A stretch of DNA of 38,220 bases, taken from a virus. A program made the translations under genes and the position numbers. This document shows, piece by piece, positions 1 through 7,441 of this stretch. The stretch spans positions 1 through 38,220 of the IMG/VR virus record IMGVR_UViG_3300010334_000121; one strand, 5' to 3'. The first letter of the stretch is position 1; each line of letters begins with the position of its first letter. Under the pieces are notes generated by a model. It did no database searches, was not told the origin of the DNA, and was given only the letters and a program-made list of their open reading frames with translations.

Positions 1-174
1 CGGCGCGGGGCGCGGCGGGGCCGCGAGGGTGGCGACGGGAGGGCGGCGGGCTCGCGGGCGGGGCGGGCGGGCGCGGAGCTCGATCTCCCACGCCGCGCCC
101 AAGAGCAGGCCGGAGAGGAGGGTGCCTACATGCTACGCACACGCACGCGCCAGGTGGGCCAGCGTATGACGTAA
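1..174 (+). other. Very GC-rich left edge, possible 3' end of a rightward ORF
   Basis: The first 120 bases are almost all G and C, so open frames are expected by chance. The frame starting at base 1 stays open to a TAA at 172-174 and would end in a peptide containing GAELDLPRRAQEQAGEE, so this could be the tail of a rightward gene cut by the window edge. Alternatively, a purine-rich GGAGAGGAGG at 111-120 precedes an ATG at 130 that opens a 14-codon ORF ending at the same TAA. A second forward frame and a reverse frame are also open here, so no gene is asserted. Confidence 0.2.
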
Positions 175-229
175 ACGTGCGGAACCGTTGGCAAAACACG
201 TTGACACGTCTAGGGACGAACGGTACCAA
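175..229 (+). promoter_or_regulatory. Possible promoter and operator of the HTH gene
   Basis: TTGACA at 201-206 is a perfect -35 hexamer. Seventeen bases later lies TACCAA (224-229), a weak -10. Three CACGT/ACGTG half sites surround it: ACGTG at 175-179 in one orientation, and CACGT at 197-201 and 205-209 in the other. The last two are 8 bp apart and overlap the -35. That layout would suit repression by the small HTH protein encoded directly downstream, which is inference. The -10 matches the consensus at only three of six positions. Confidence 0.35.
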
Positions 230-238
230 GGGCGTCCC

Positions 239-415
239 ATGACGAACCACGACATCCTCCGCGTGTGCGTCGCGGCGAACGTCTCGCCGCCGACTGTGCG
301 TAAGTGGCTGGCCGGCAAGCCCGGCACGGAACAAGTGCGCGACCGCATCCGCGCCGCCGTGGCCCAGCTCGGGCTCGACGCGCCGCAAGCCGCGCAGGTG
401 CAGCGTGAAGGTTGA
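239..415 (+). CDS. Small helix-turn-helix DNA-binding protein
   Basis: Protein of 58 residues from the ATG at 239; a TTG at 188 would add 17 residues. The ATG is preferred because AAGGG lies seven bases upstream and because it follows the putative promoter. Residues about 3-25 hold a compact helix-turn-helix with the sequence ANVSPPTVRKWLAGKPG, the VSxxTVxxWL pattern typical of LacI-like and small phage regulators. The rest is a helix rich in R and A. It is the first gene of the rightward block and overlaps the next ORF by 11 bases. It could autoregulate or control the divergent leftward operon. No effector domain is present, so the target is unknown. Confidence 0.6.
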   Translation: MTNHDILRVCVAANVSPPTVRKWLAGKPGTEQVRDRIRAAVAQLGLDAPQAAQVQREG

Positions 416-719
416 CCTCGAGGCGCACGGCTGGACGCTTACGCCGGACGGGTGGAAGCCGCCCGCATCCTGGGGCCTCGCGGGCCGATGGGGGCGAGCG
501 CAGGCCGAGGCGCACACGCATGCGCGCGAAGCCTTCTCGGCGCTCTCCGAGCGCGGATGGGACGTGCCCGGCGAGTACCGAGGCGAACGGGTCGCGACGT
601 TGGGGCGCTACGTCCGGCACCCGGTGCACGCGCCTCGGTTCGTGGTACCTAGCACGGCCTTGCGTCGCGAGGGGCTTCCGCCCCTGCACCCGTCGACGCG
701 GCTTGTAGGGGTGCGCTAA
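405..719 (+). CDS. Hypothetical phage protein
   Basis: 104-residue protein from a GTG at 405, overlapping the HTH gene by 11 bases. Its TAA shares bases with the ATG of the next gene (TAATG at 717-721), which supports it as a translated member of the operon. The N-terminus contains two tryptophans in a GWTLTPDGWKPP stretch, the middle is an A/E/H-rich helix, and the C-terminus is basic. There is no recognisable domain, signal peptide or membrane segment. Position directly before the VirE-type ATPase hints at a role in early DNA metabolism, but that is context only. Confidence 0.55.
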   Translation: MKVDLEAHGWTLTPDGWKPPASWGLAGRWGRAQAEAHTHAREAFSALSERGWDVPGEYRGERVATLGRYVRHPVHAPRFVVPSTALRREGLPPLHPSTRLVGVR

Positions 720-2047
720 TGGCCGCGAAGAAGGGCAAGGTCGTTCGTCTTCGGCCGTCTGAGGAAGTCGAGGAGGCGCCGCGCGAGCTCGAAGGCGGGT
801 GGCTCGACCACCTGGTCTTCCGCACGCTGGCTAACGGGCGCAGGGTACCCGACGACGGCGTGACGAACGTCGTCGCGACGTTGCGGCATCATCCCGCGTG
901 GCAAGGCGTGCTCGCGTTCGACGTGTTCCGCCAGACGGTGGTGACGACGAAGCCGCCGTCGTGGCACGCGACGGATGCGCCTCCCGTGGTGCGCGCAGGG
1001 ACGTGGACGGACGCCGATAGCGTGCGCCTCATGTCGTGGCTCCGACGCGAACCAAGCTTGCAGTTGAAGGCCGGTCGAGAGACGGTCGACGCGGCCCTCC
1101 TCGTCGCGAGCGAGGGCAACCCCATTGACCCACCGCGTGCGTACCTCGACGACTGCAAGTGGGATGCAGCCTCGCGCGTCGGCGGCACGGACCCGGACGT
1201 CGTGTCTTGGTTGACGACGTACCTCGGAGTGCCCGACTCGCTCTACACGCGATGGGTCGGCCGCTGGTTCCTCATATCGGCCGTCGCGCGCATCTATGCG
1301 CCTGGCTGCAAGGTCGACACGGCCCTCGTCCTCGAGGGCGCGCAGGGCGCGATGAAGTCAAGCGCAGCCCGTGCGCTCTTCGGCGAGTGGTACAGCGACA
1401 CGCCGCTCGACCTCGCGAGCAAGGACCGGTTCGGCGCCGTTCAGGGCGTGTGGGGCTACGAGCTGGCCGAGTTCGACCAGTATTCGCGCCACGAGGCGAG
1501 CATCATCAAGGCGTTCGCGTCGAGCGCGAGCGACAAGTACCGACCACCGTACATGCGACGCGACGTCGTCGTGCCGCGACGGTGCGTGTTCTTCGCGACG
1601 ATCAATCCGGCGCAAGAGTACCTGCACGACGAGACGGGCGGCCGCCGATGGTGGCCCGTGCGCGCGGCGACGGAACACCCGATCCTCCTCGACGAGCTAC
1701 GTCGCGACCGTGACCTCCTATGGGCCGAGGCGCGCGAGCTCTACTTGTGCGGCGAGCGGTGGTATCCGACCACACCCGAAGAACACGAGGCGTGTCGCTC
1801 GGAGCAAGCCGATAGGCAATCGCGCGATGCGTGGGAAGAGCCGATTCGCGACTGGCTTCGTTCTCAGTATGGCGGCGAACTCACGATCTCGGAAGTGCTC
1901 GAAGGCGCCTTGAAGCTCGAAACGAGCCGATGGGGACGGCCTGAGCAAATGCGCGCTGGCGCCATCCTTCGTGCGCTTGGGTATGTGCGCCACCGAGTGC
2001 AACACAACGGCAGTCGTGGTTACGTCTACCGGCAGGGCGAACCTTGA
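719..2047 (+). CDS. VirE-family P-loop ATPase (SF3-like primase-helicase partner)
   Basis: 442 residues. The core carries the hallmarks of the virulence-associated E family: a P-loop at about 204-216 (LVLEGAQGAMKSS), a Walker B-like ELAEFDQ at 249-254, IIKAF and DKYRPPYMRR around 262-281, then FFATINPAQEYL at 291-302 followed by DETGGRRWWPV. In phages and plasmids this family acts as a replicative helicase, often fused to a primase. Here the first 150 residues show no obvious primase catalytic centre, so it may be the helicase part alone. The invariant GK glycine of the P-loop is replaced by methionine (AMKSS). The C-terminal 80 residues look like a winged-helix segment. It overlaps the next gene by TTGA. 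Confidence 0.85.
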   Translation: MAAKKGKVVRLRPSEEVEEAPRELEGGWLDHLVFRTLANGRRVPDDGVTNVVATLRHHPAWQGVLAFDVFRQTVVTTKPPSWHATDAPPVVRAGTWTDADSVRLMSWLRREPSLQLKAGRETVDAALLVASEGNPIDPPRAYLDDCKWDAASRVGGTDPDVVSWLTTYLGVPDSLYTRWVGRWFLISAVARIYAPGCKVDTALVLEGAQGAMKSSAARALFGEWYSDTPLDLASKDRFGAVQGVWGYELAEFDQYSRHEASIIKAFASSASDKYRPPYMRRDVVVPRRCVFFATINPAQEYLHDETGGRRWWPVRAATEHPILLDELRRDRDLLWAEARELYLCGERWYPTTPEEHEACRSEQADRQSRDAWEEPIRDWLRSQYGGELTISEVLEGALKLETSRWGRPEQMRAGAILRALGYVRHRVQHNGSRGYVYRQGEP

Positions 2048-3540
2048 TCGCCTCCCTCCTCCCCCTCCGAAACGGATACTGCGCGAGCGTCGTCATCGAC
2101 GAGGCGGCCGACCCGGTCGAGGTGCGCGCGGTGCTCTCCGTGCCTGCCGGGCGGCTCGTGGCGCTCGACGAGCCGAATGGTAGGTACAACGCGCGTCGCG
2201 TGGTTGACGACGAGGCGGCGCACGACCTCGCGGCGCAAGTCGTGCCGCTCTGGCAGGCGCACGGCGTCGAGCGCGTCCTCGTCGTGCGGCCCGAGAAATC
2301 GTGGAAGAACACCGAGCACGGCTCGGAGGCGTCGCAGCGCGTCGCCGATGTGATAGCGATGTCGTGCCCCGAGGGCATCGAGCTCCGCGCCTTGAAGGCG
2401 TGGAACAAGGGAGGGTGGACGCTCGAAGAGGTCGCCGCGCTGCCGAGCTGGCCAGCGTGGGCGAAGTACCGCGTCGCGAGAATGGCGGGCGCTCTCGCCC
2501 TCTTCGCGGCTCGAGGTGAAGCGCGCAAGGTACGCGATCCGAAGATTCTGGCGCAGGCTCATGGCATCGACGAAGGCATGGCGGGCCAAGGTGCGAACGC
2601 TGCCGCGGGGGTTACTCCTTCTCCCCCGCAGGACAAGCGCCCGCGCCTCGGGGCCCTGGGGTCGACGGCCCCAGTGGCCCCGGCGCCGAGGGAGCCGAAA
2701 CACGTCGAGCCCGGCGCTCGGATTGCGGGCTTCGATCCTGGCTCTGCATATGCGGGCCTCGCGATTGCGGAAGTCGGGCCGCTCCCGTTGCGCACGATTC
2801 ACGCGGATACGCTCTCCGTGGGCGAGCGCGTGCGCCTCGCCGAGCCGAAGGTTGTCGTGCGCGCAGACGGCTCGTCGAAAGTCACGATATTCCGGCACTC
2901 CGTGACGACGGAGCACGTCGACGCGCTCGCGCGAACCGTCGTAGCGCGGCTCCTCGAACACGACGTGACGCACCTCGTGATTGAGCACGTCGACGCGGTG
3001 TTCTTGTCGGCCGAGCGCGCGTCGGCGCACATGAGCCAGGCGACCGCCATCGCGCGCGCGTCGTGGCTTGACGGTGCGGTCGGCGAGGCCGCTCGAGCGG
3101 CGGGCGTCGAGGTCGTGCGCGTCAGCGCGTCGGCATGGCGCGGCGTCGTGCTCGGGCGCAGCAAGGCGGGATTCCAGGGCGACGAGCGCGTGAGAGCGGC
3201 TATCGACATCGGCTTCACCGGTTGGCCGATTGACGCTGACGAGCACGCGCGCGACGCGGCGGGCTTGTGCCTCTGGCTGCTACGGCCGAAGGAGAAGAAG
3301 GCCCAGAAGGCCGCTCGACGCCCGCTTGAAGTCCAGGCGCCCGAGCCGAAGCGCAAGCCGGCGCGCACGCTCGCACGCGAGGCGCGCGAGGCCGCGGGGT
3401 GCCACTGTACGCGACGCCACCGCTACGAATGCCCGCTTTACGTCCCCATGACCTATCGACCGCGTGCTACCATGCCAGACGGCCTACCCGTGGCCGAGGG
3501 CGTATCCCCTCCGTCTGAGGACGCGGGAGGCCGCTTATGA
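2044..3540 (+). CDS. RuvC-like RNase H-fold nuclease fused to an unknown N-terminal domain
   Basis: 498 residues from a TTG (TTGA overlap with the VirE gene). The C-terminal half has a RuvC-like Holliday-junction resolvase pattern: IAGFDPGSAYAGLA with Asp231, LVIEHVD with Glu314, then DADEHARDAAG around 397-406 supplying the last acidic and His residues. This would cut branched DNA before packaging. Residues 1-160 form a separate domain whose order (VVIDE, RVLVVRP, AKYRVARMAGALALFA) loosely echoes the same fold; this may be a degenerate duplication, which is inference. A Pro/Ala linker (about 185-222) joins them. A Cys/His cluster (CHCTRRHRYEC) follows near 453-463. It overlaps the terminase by ATGA. 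Confidence 0.75.
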   Translation: MIASLLPLRNGYCASVVIDEAADPVEVRAVLSVPAGRLVALDEPNGRYNARRVVDDEAAHDLAAQVVPLWQAHGVERVLVVRPEKSWKNTEHGSEASQRVADVIAMSCPEGIELRALKAWNKGGWTLEEVAALPSWPAWAKYRVARMAGALALFAARGEARKVRDPKILAQAHGIDEGMAGQGANAAAGVTPSPPQDKRPRLGALGSTAPVAPAPREPKHVEPGARIAGFDPGSAYAGLAIAEVGPLPLRTIHADTLSVGERVRLAEPKVVVRADGSSKVTIFRHSVTTEHVDALARTVVARLLEHDVTHLVIEHVDAVFLSAERASAHMSQATAIARASWLDGAVGEAARAAGVEVVRVSASAWRGVVLGRSKAGFQGDERVRAAIDIGFTGWPIDADEHARDAAGLCLWLLRPKEKKAQKAARRPLEVQAPEPKRKPARTLAREAREAAGCHCTRRHRYECPLYVPMTYRPRATMPDGLPVAEGVSPPSEDAGGRL

Positions 3541-4925
3541 GTGCCAAGCTCCTTGAAGCCCTACGCGCGGGCGCTCCGTTCGCTTGGGCATGTCAGATTG
3601 CGGGCGTCGATCCCGACGCGATGCGCGCGGCGGCGCGCGAGGACGACGAGCTCGCCGAGGAGCTCGAGGCGGCCGAAGCGGAGGGCGGTGCGAAGCGCGC
3701 GAAGGCCGCGCCGGCCGTCAACCGACCGTCGCCCACGGGCAAAGGCAAGGGCAAGGCGAAGGACGAACCCGAGGGCCTCGACGCGGCCGCGTTCGAACGC
3801 GAGGCGGCCGAGTATGGCGGCGGCGCGTATGGCTACCTCGCAGCGGTTGACGCGCGCCTCGTCGCACGCGGCTTCCCCGGTATGTCGCCGTGGTGGCGCT
3901 CGCAGGTTGAAGCGTTCTACGCGAGCGGCAAACGCTGGATGATCGTCATGGCCGGCCGCGGCGCCGGCAAGTCGACATCGCTTGTGCGCATCGCAGCCAC
4001 GGAGGCGCTGTTCACGCCGCGCACCATCCCGCCCGGTCAACGGTGGATATGGCCGTTCATCTCCGTAGCTACGAGCGACGCGCGGCGCCGCATCGTGGAG
4101 TTACAGGCCATCTTCGCGGCCCTCGGCGTCAACCTGACGCCCAAGTACCCGCAGGGCCACCCGACGCTCGAGCTCCTCGACGTGCGCGAGCAGCCCATCG
4201 CGTTCGTCTCGATTGCGAGCACCATCGCGGGCGTGTCGGGCCCGTCGACCATCGGGGCGACCATCGACGAGGAAGCGAAGCTCCGTGACAAGGCAAGCGG
4301 CGCGAACCCGTCGACGGAAATCCTCGCCTCGCTTCTACAGACGTTCCGCGCGCGGCCAGGCATCCGTGCCATTCGGTGCTCGTCGGCGTGGACGACGACG
4401 GGCAGCCACGCGCAGGCCATCGCAGACGGCGACACGTCGCAGAACCACATCGCACGCGTCGGGCCGGGCTTCGTGCCCGTGGTCGTCGACGGGCTCCTCG
4501 AGGTCGCGCAGCGCGAGGAGGCTCGCGGCGACGTCGAGAGCGCGAGGGCCATCCGCGCGCACGCGAGCACCATCACGGCCGACTCGGCCGCCATTCCGAC
4601 ATGGCTCGCGAACCCGACCATTACGGCCGTCGCGTGCCGCGACGAGGTCGACGCGATGCCCGTCGAGTCGCTTGGTGGCCTGTCGCGCGCCGCCTACTGG
4701 CTCCGCGAGAATGCCAGCGTACCGATGATGGGAGTGCATGGCTCCGCGATGGCAGGACGGCCCGACCTCGAGGGCTTCGCCCAGCGTGTGCGCGAGTTGA
4801 ACCAGCGCATCACGAGCGACCGCGACGCGCGGCTAATCCAGTTCGGCGGCCTGGGTTCGCTCGACCCACGCTCGCCGTCGCATCGGAGTGCGTCACTCAG
4901 CACGCATCGCAGGCGCGTCATGTGA
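3537..4925 (+). CDS. Terminase ATPase with N-terminal small-terminase-like HTH
   Basis: 462 residues. Residues 139-147 (AGRGAGKST) are the classic terminase Walker A, IGATIDEEA (239-247) the Walker B with catalytic acid, and CSSAW (281-285) the coupling motif. This is the DNA-packaging motor that pumps DNA through the portal. Residues 1-50 (ALRAGAPFAWACQIAGVDP, then an acidic helix) resemble the HTH of small terminases, followed by a Lys/Gly linker. After motif C about 175 residues remain, including PTWLANPTI as in other terminases, but I cannot see the three-acid RNase H-like nuclease centre. Nuclease activity may be absent, divergent or supplied by the RuvC-like neighbour. The start is fixed by an ATGA overlap. 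Confidence 0.85.
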   Translation: MSAKLLEALRAGAPFAWACQIAGVDPDAMRAAAREDDELAEELEAAEAEGGAKRAKAAPAVNRPSPTGKGKGKAKDEPEGLDAAAFEREAAEYGGGAYGYLAAVDARLVARGFPGMSPWWRSQVEAFYASGKRWMIVMAGRGAGKSTSLVRIAATEALFTPRTIPPGQRWIWPFISVATSDARRRIVELQAIFAALGVNLTPKYPQGHPTLELLDVREQPIAFVSIASTIAGVSGPSTIGATIDEEAKLRDKASGANPSTEILASLLQTFRARPGIRAIRCSSAWTTTGSHAQAIADGDTSQNHIARVGPGFVPVVVDGLLEVAQREEARGDVESARAIRAHASTITADSAAIPTWLANPTITAVACRDEVDAMPVESLGGLSRAAYWLRENASVPMMGVHGSAMAGRPDLEGFAQRVRELNQRITSDRDARLIQFGGLGSLDPRSPSHRSASLSTHRRRVM

Positions 4926-4938
4926 TACAGTGGCGCGC
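4923..4938 (+). promoter_or_regulatory. Extended -10 element before the portal gene
   Basis: TGATACAGT (4923-4931) is a TGN extended -10 with hexamer TACAGT. Its end lies seven bases before the ATG at 4939, so transcription would begin at about the start codon and give a leaderless mRNA. No Shine-Dalgarno sequence is seen. The TGA is also the terminase stop codon. A similar arrangement recurs before four other genes in this window. Confidence 0.4.
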
Positions 4939-6873
4939 ATGGCTCACCGTCAATCGCCCGAGGCCGTCACTCGCATGCTCGCCGCCGTGAAAAGCGGTGC
5001 GTCGATTCGCTCGGCCGCGCGTGAGGTAGGCATTCACCCGGCGACGGCAGGCCGTATCGTGGCCGCTACGAGCATCACGCCTGCGGGCACCTACGGTGCG
5101 CCCGAGTACCCGATGAACGCGCCCTATGGCGGCGCCATGACCGGGCCGGGCGCGGCCGACATTCCGCCGCCTGCGTGGGCCGCGGACCAGCCGACGCCGC
5201 CGCCGACGCCGCTCAAGTTCCGCGAAGGCTACCACGATAGGACGTTTCGCGCCTACTCGGCTCCACTGGCCTTTGAGGGCTGGACAGTCGACCGCATGCG
5301 CAACGCGATTGCCGTCCACGACAATGGCGTGTTCCTCGAGTCATCGCTTCTCGCGATTGCCTCGCTCCGATTCGGCCCGGTGCTCGCCGCGCTCTCGCAG
5401 CGCGTGGCGCCGATCCTCTCGCTGCCGCGCCATATCCGCGGCGGCCTGCGCGGCGTGAGCCGCATCCTCGCGGCCGAGGTCGAGGCGCAGCTCGTGCCGC
5501 GCGCGGGCTTGCTACCGAGCCCGTACTTCCCCGAGACGATTTGGGGCTCCGTCGCGGCCGACCGCGCGATGATGGGCTTCGCCGTGCTCCAGCACGTCTA
5601 CGGCGAGCCCGACCCCGAGACGGGCGTGCGGCCCGTCTATACGCGCCGCTGGCCGACGTGGGCAGTCCAGTACTACCGCTATCGGCGGACGTATGTGGCC
5701 ATTACGAACGAAGGCCCCGTCGACATCGTCAGTGGTGACGGCAAGTTCACCTTGATTGCCGACGAGGAGGAGCCGCACTTCTCGGGTGCCATTCGCGCGC
5801 TCGGTGTCGAGGTGCTCGACGGTATGCTCGCGAAGCAGGCGCGGGCCCACTACATCGACCTGTATGGCAACCCGAAGCTCGTCGGCACGATGCCCACGGG
5901 CACAGGCGTGCGCACGCCCGAGGGCGACGACTTCTTCCAGGCGTTGCAGGACGTGCGCAACCCGGACGGCATCATGGTCCTGCCCGCGGGCGCGAAGCTC
6001 GACTTCGTGCGCCTTAGTGGCGAGACGAGCGGCGTATTCAAGGACGCGCTCGAAAGCGTGTGGGCCTATGTCGCGGCCATCATCCTCGGTTCGGATGGCA
6101 CGCTCTCGCGAGGCACGGGCGTTTACTCGGCGCCCATCTTCGCGGGCGTTCGTCGTGACTTGATTGCGCGCGACCTCGCCTCGGTGGTTCGCGCGGCGAA
6201 TCAGGGCCACGTCTACCCGTGGCTTTCGTTCAACTTCCGCAACACCATCGTTTCGGCGAAGCAGATCGGCGAGTGGGTCGAGCCCGTGCTCGACATTCCG
6301 CTTCCTGACCCGGACGGCGACGCGCGCGTGAAGAGCCAGGCCGACCGCCTCGCGGCGCTCGTGGCCCAGGTCCAGGCCGAGCGCGCGGCGGGCATGCGCA
6401 TCACGCAAGAGCGTGTGCAACAACTCGCCGACGCCTTCGACGTGACGAGCCCGCCGATGCTCGCCGACCCGGTCATCGGCACGACGCCCGCGCACGACGC
6501 GACCGGTGAGAGCGTGGCCGACGCGGGGCCGATTGCGATGCTCGACACGGCCGCGGCGCGGCTCGCCGAGGAGATGACGCAACACCAGATTCCGCAGTGC
6601 GAGCATGGCAAGACGAACCGTTGCCCGGTATGCGGTATTGAGCGCGAGCGCATCCTCATCCCGCCGAGCTCGCCCGGTGCGGGCGACCATGCGTGGGGCA
6701 TCCGGTGGCGGCCTATCGGCACGGGTCGCGTGCCCGCGGACGACACGATGGGAGCGCCCGAGCCGACGCCGCAGAAGGCCAGTGAGCTTGATGACGAGGC
6801 GCCCGTGGGTGCTATCGGCATGGCGGGCAAACTGAGCGAACTCCCGGCGCCTACCGCACCGACGCTGCCATAG
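4939..6873 (+). CDS. Portal protein (Mu gp29/DUF935-like) with N-terminal HTH
   Basis: 644 residues from the ATG at 4939. The central part, from about residue 85 to 490, has the architecture of Mu gp29-type portals: a LEGWTVDRMRNAIAVHDNG-like opening (here with FEGW), a long A/L helix segment, RRWPTWAVQYYRYRR, then GTMPTGTGVRTPEGDD and LESVWAYVAAIILG. The portal forms the dodecameric ring where DNA enters the head and where the neck attaches. Unusually, residues 5-45 form an HTH (SGASIRSAAREVGIHPATAG) like that of small terminases. The C-terminus holds a cysteine knuckle (CEHGKTNRCPVCG). It probably has its own leaderless promoter. Confidence 0.85.
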   Translation: MAHRQSPEAVTRMLAAVKSGASIRSAAREVGIHPATAGRIVAATSITPAGTYGAPEYPMNAPYGGAMTGPGAADIPPPAWAADQPTPPPTPLKFREGYHDRTFRAYSAPLAFEGWTVDRMRNAIAVHDNGVFLESSLLAIASLRFGPVLAALSQRVAPILSLPRHIRGGLRGVSRILAAEVEAQLVPRAGLLPSPYFPETIWGSVAADRAMMGFAVLQHVYGEPDPETGVRPVYTRRWPTWAVQYYRYRRTYVAITNEGPVDIVSGDGKFTLIADEEEPHFSGAIRALGVEVLDGMLAKQARAHYIDLYGNPKLVGTMPTGTGVRTPEGDDFFQALQDVRNPDGIMVLPAGAKLDFVRLSGETSGVFKDALESVWAYVAAIILGSDGTLSRGTGVYSAPIFAGVRRDLIARDLASVVRAANQGHVYPWLSFNFRNTIVSAKQIGEWVEPVLDIPLPDPDGDARVKSQADRLAALVAQVQAERAAGMRITQERVQQLADAFDVTSPPMLADPVIGTTPAHDATGESVADAGPIAMLDTAAARLAEEMTQHQIPQCEHGKTNRCPVCGIERERILIPPSSPGAGDHAWGIRWRPIGTGRVPADDTMGAPEPTPQKASELDDEAPVGAIGMAGKLSELPAPTAPTLP

Positions 6874-6899
6874 AATGGCTCACACAAGCGCAACGGCTG

Positions 6900-6915
6900 T
6901 GCTATAGTCGCCCGC
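6900..6915 (+). promoter_or_regulatory. Extended -10 element in the 42-bp gap after the portal gene
   Basis: TGC-TATAGT (6900-6908) is a good extended -10. The GTG start at 6916 is seven bases beyond it, so a leaderless transcript is likely. There is no convincing -35 (TCACAC at 17 bp spacing) and no Shine-Dalgarno sequence. It is one of the two strongest members of the recurring motif in this window. Confidence 0.45.
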
Positions 6916-7440
6916 GTGAGCGCATACCGCTTGACGCAACAGATCGTCGCGGCGCACGCGGGTGGCCCCGTGGTGTGCCTCGACGACAGGGCTATCGGCC
7001 GCTCGTATGTGCTATCGAGTGCGCGACTGGACGCCTCGTACAACGAGCGCATCACGCGCGCCGCGCTTGAGCCCTCGCCGATGCTCGCGCCGCCCGACAA
7101 GTACGCGCACATCGACTTCACGCCTCCGAAGGGCGTTCGTGAGGCCGCAAAGAAGGGCCTCGAGCTCCGCGATAAGCACGGGCGCGGCGGCACGGCGGTT
7201 GGCGTCGCGCGAGCTCGCGACCTAAGCAACGGCAAGGCAATCAGCCCCAAGACGGCGCGTCGGATGAAGGCCTACTTCGACCGCCACGAGAGCGACAAGG
7301 ACGGCGAGGGGTGGAACCCCGGCGAGCCTGGCTATCCGAGCGCGGGCAAGATTGCGTGGCTGCTCTGGGGCGGCGACCCTGGGCGCGCGTGGTGCGATAA
7401 GCTCGTGAAGCAGATGAACGCCGCCGACGAGGAGAGCTGA
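6916..7440 (+). CDS. Conserved phage head-region protein with GRGGT-VGVARAR domain
   Basis: 174 residues from a GTG without a ribosome binding site, consistent with leaderless translation. The first 60 residues are unremarkable. From residue about 65 it carries a domain common in phage head operons: IDFTPPKGVREAAKKGLEL, then GRGGTAVGVARARDL, RRMKAYFDRHE, GYPSAGKIAWLLWGGDPG and a final amphipathic helix. This domain is often fused to portals or head maturation proteases. Its biochemical role is not established; a structural or assembly role in the head is inferred from position between the portal and the protease-scaffold gene. Confidence 0.6.
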   Translation: MSAYRLTQQIVAAHAGGPVVCLDDRAIGRSYVLSSARLDASYNERITRAALEPSPMLAPPDKYAHIDFTPPKGVREAAKKGLELRDKHGRGGTAVGVARARDLSNGKAISPKTARRMKAYFDRHESDKDGEGWNPGEPGYPSAGKIAWLLWGGDPGRAWCDKLVKQMNAADEES

Positions 7441-7441
7441 T

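Noticed and set aside
1-187. Joining the two window ends into a circular genome with one gene across the junction
   Set aside because: The frame of the partial gene at 38130-38220 continues into the left end only up to a stop near 130 without a suitable start, and the sequence there is low complexity. Circularity cannot be claimed.
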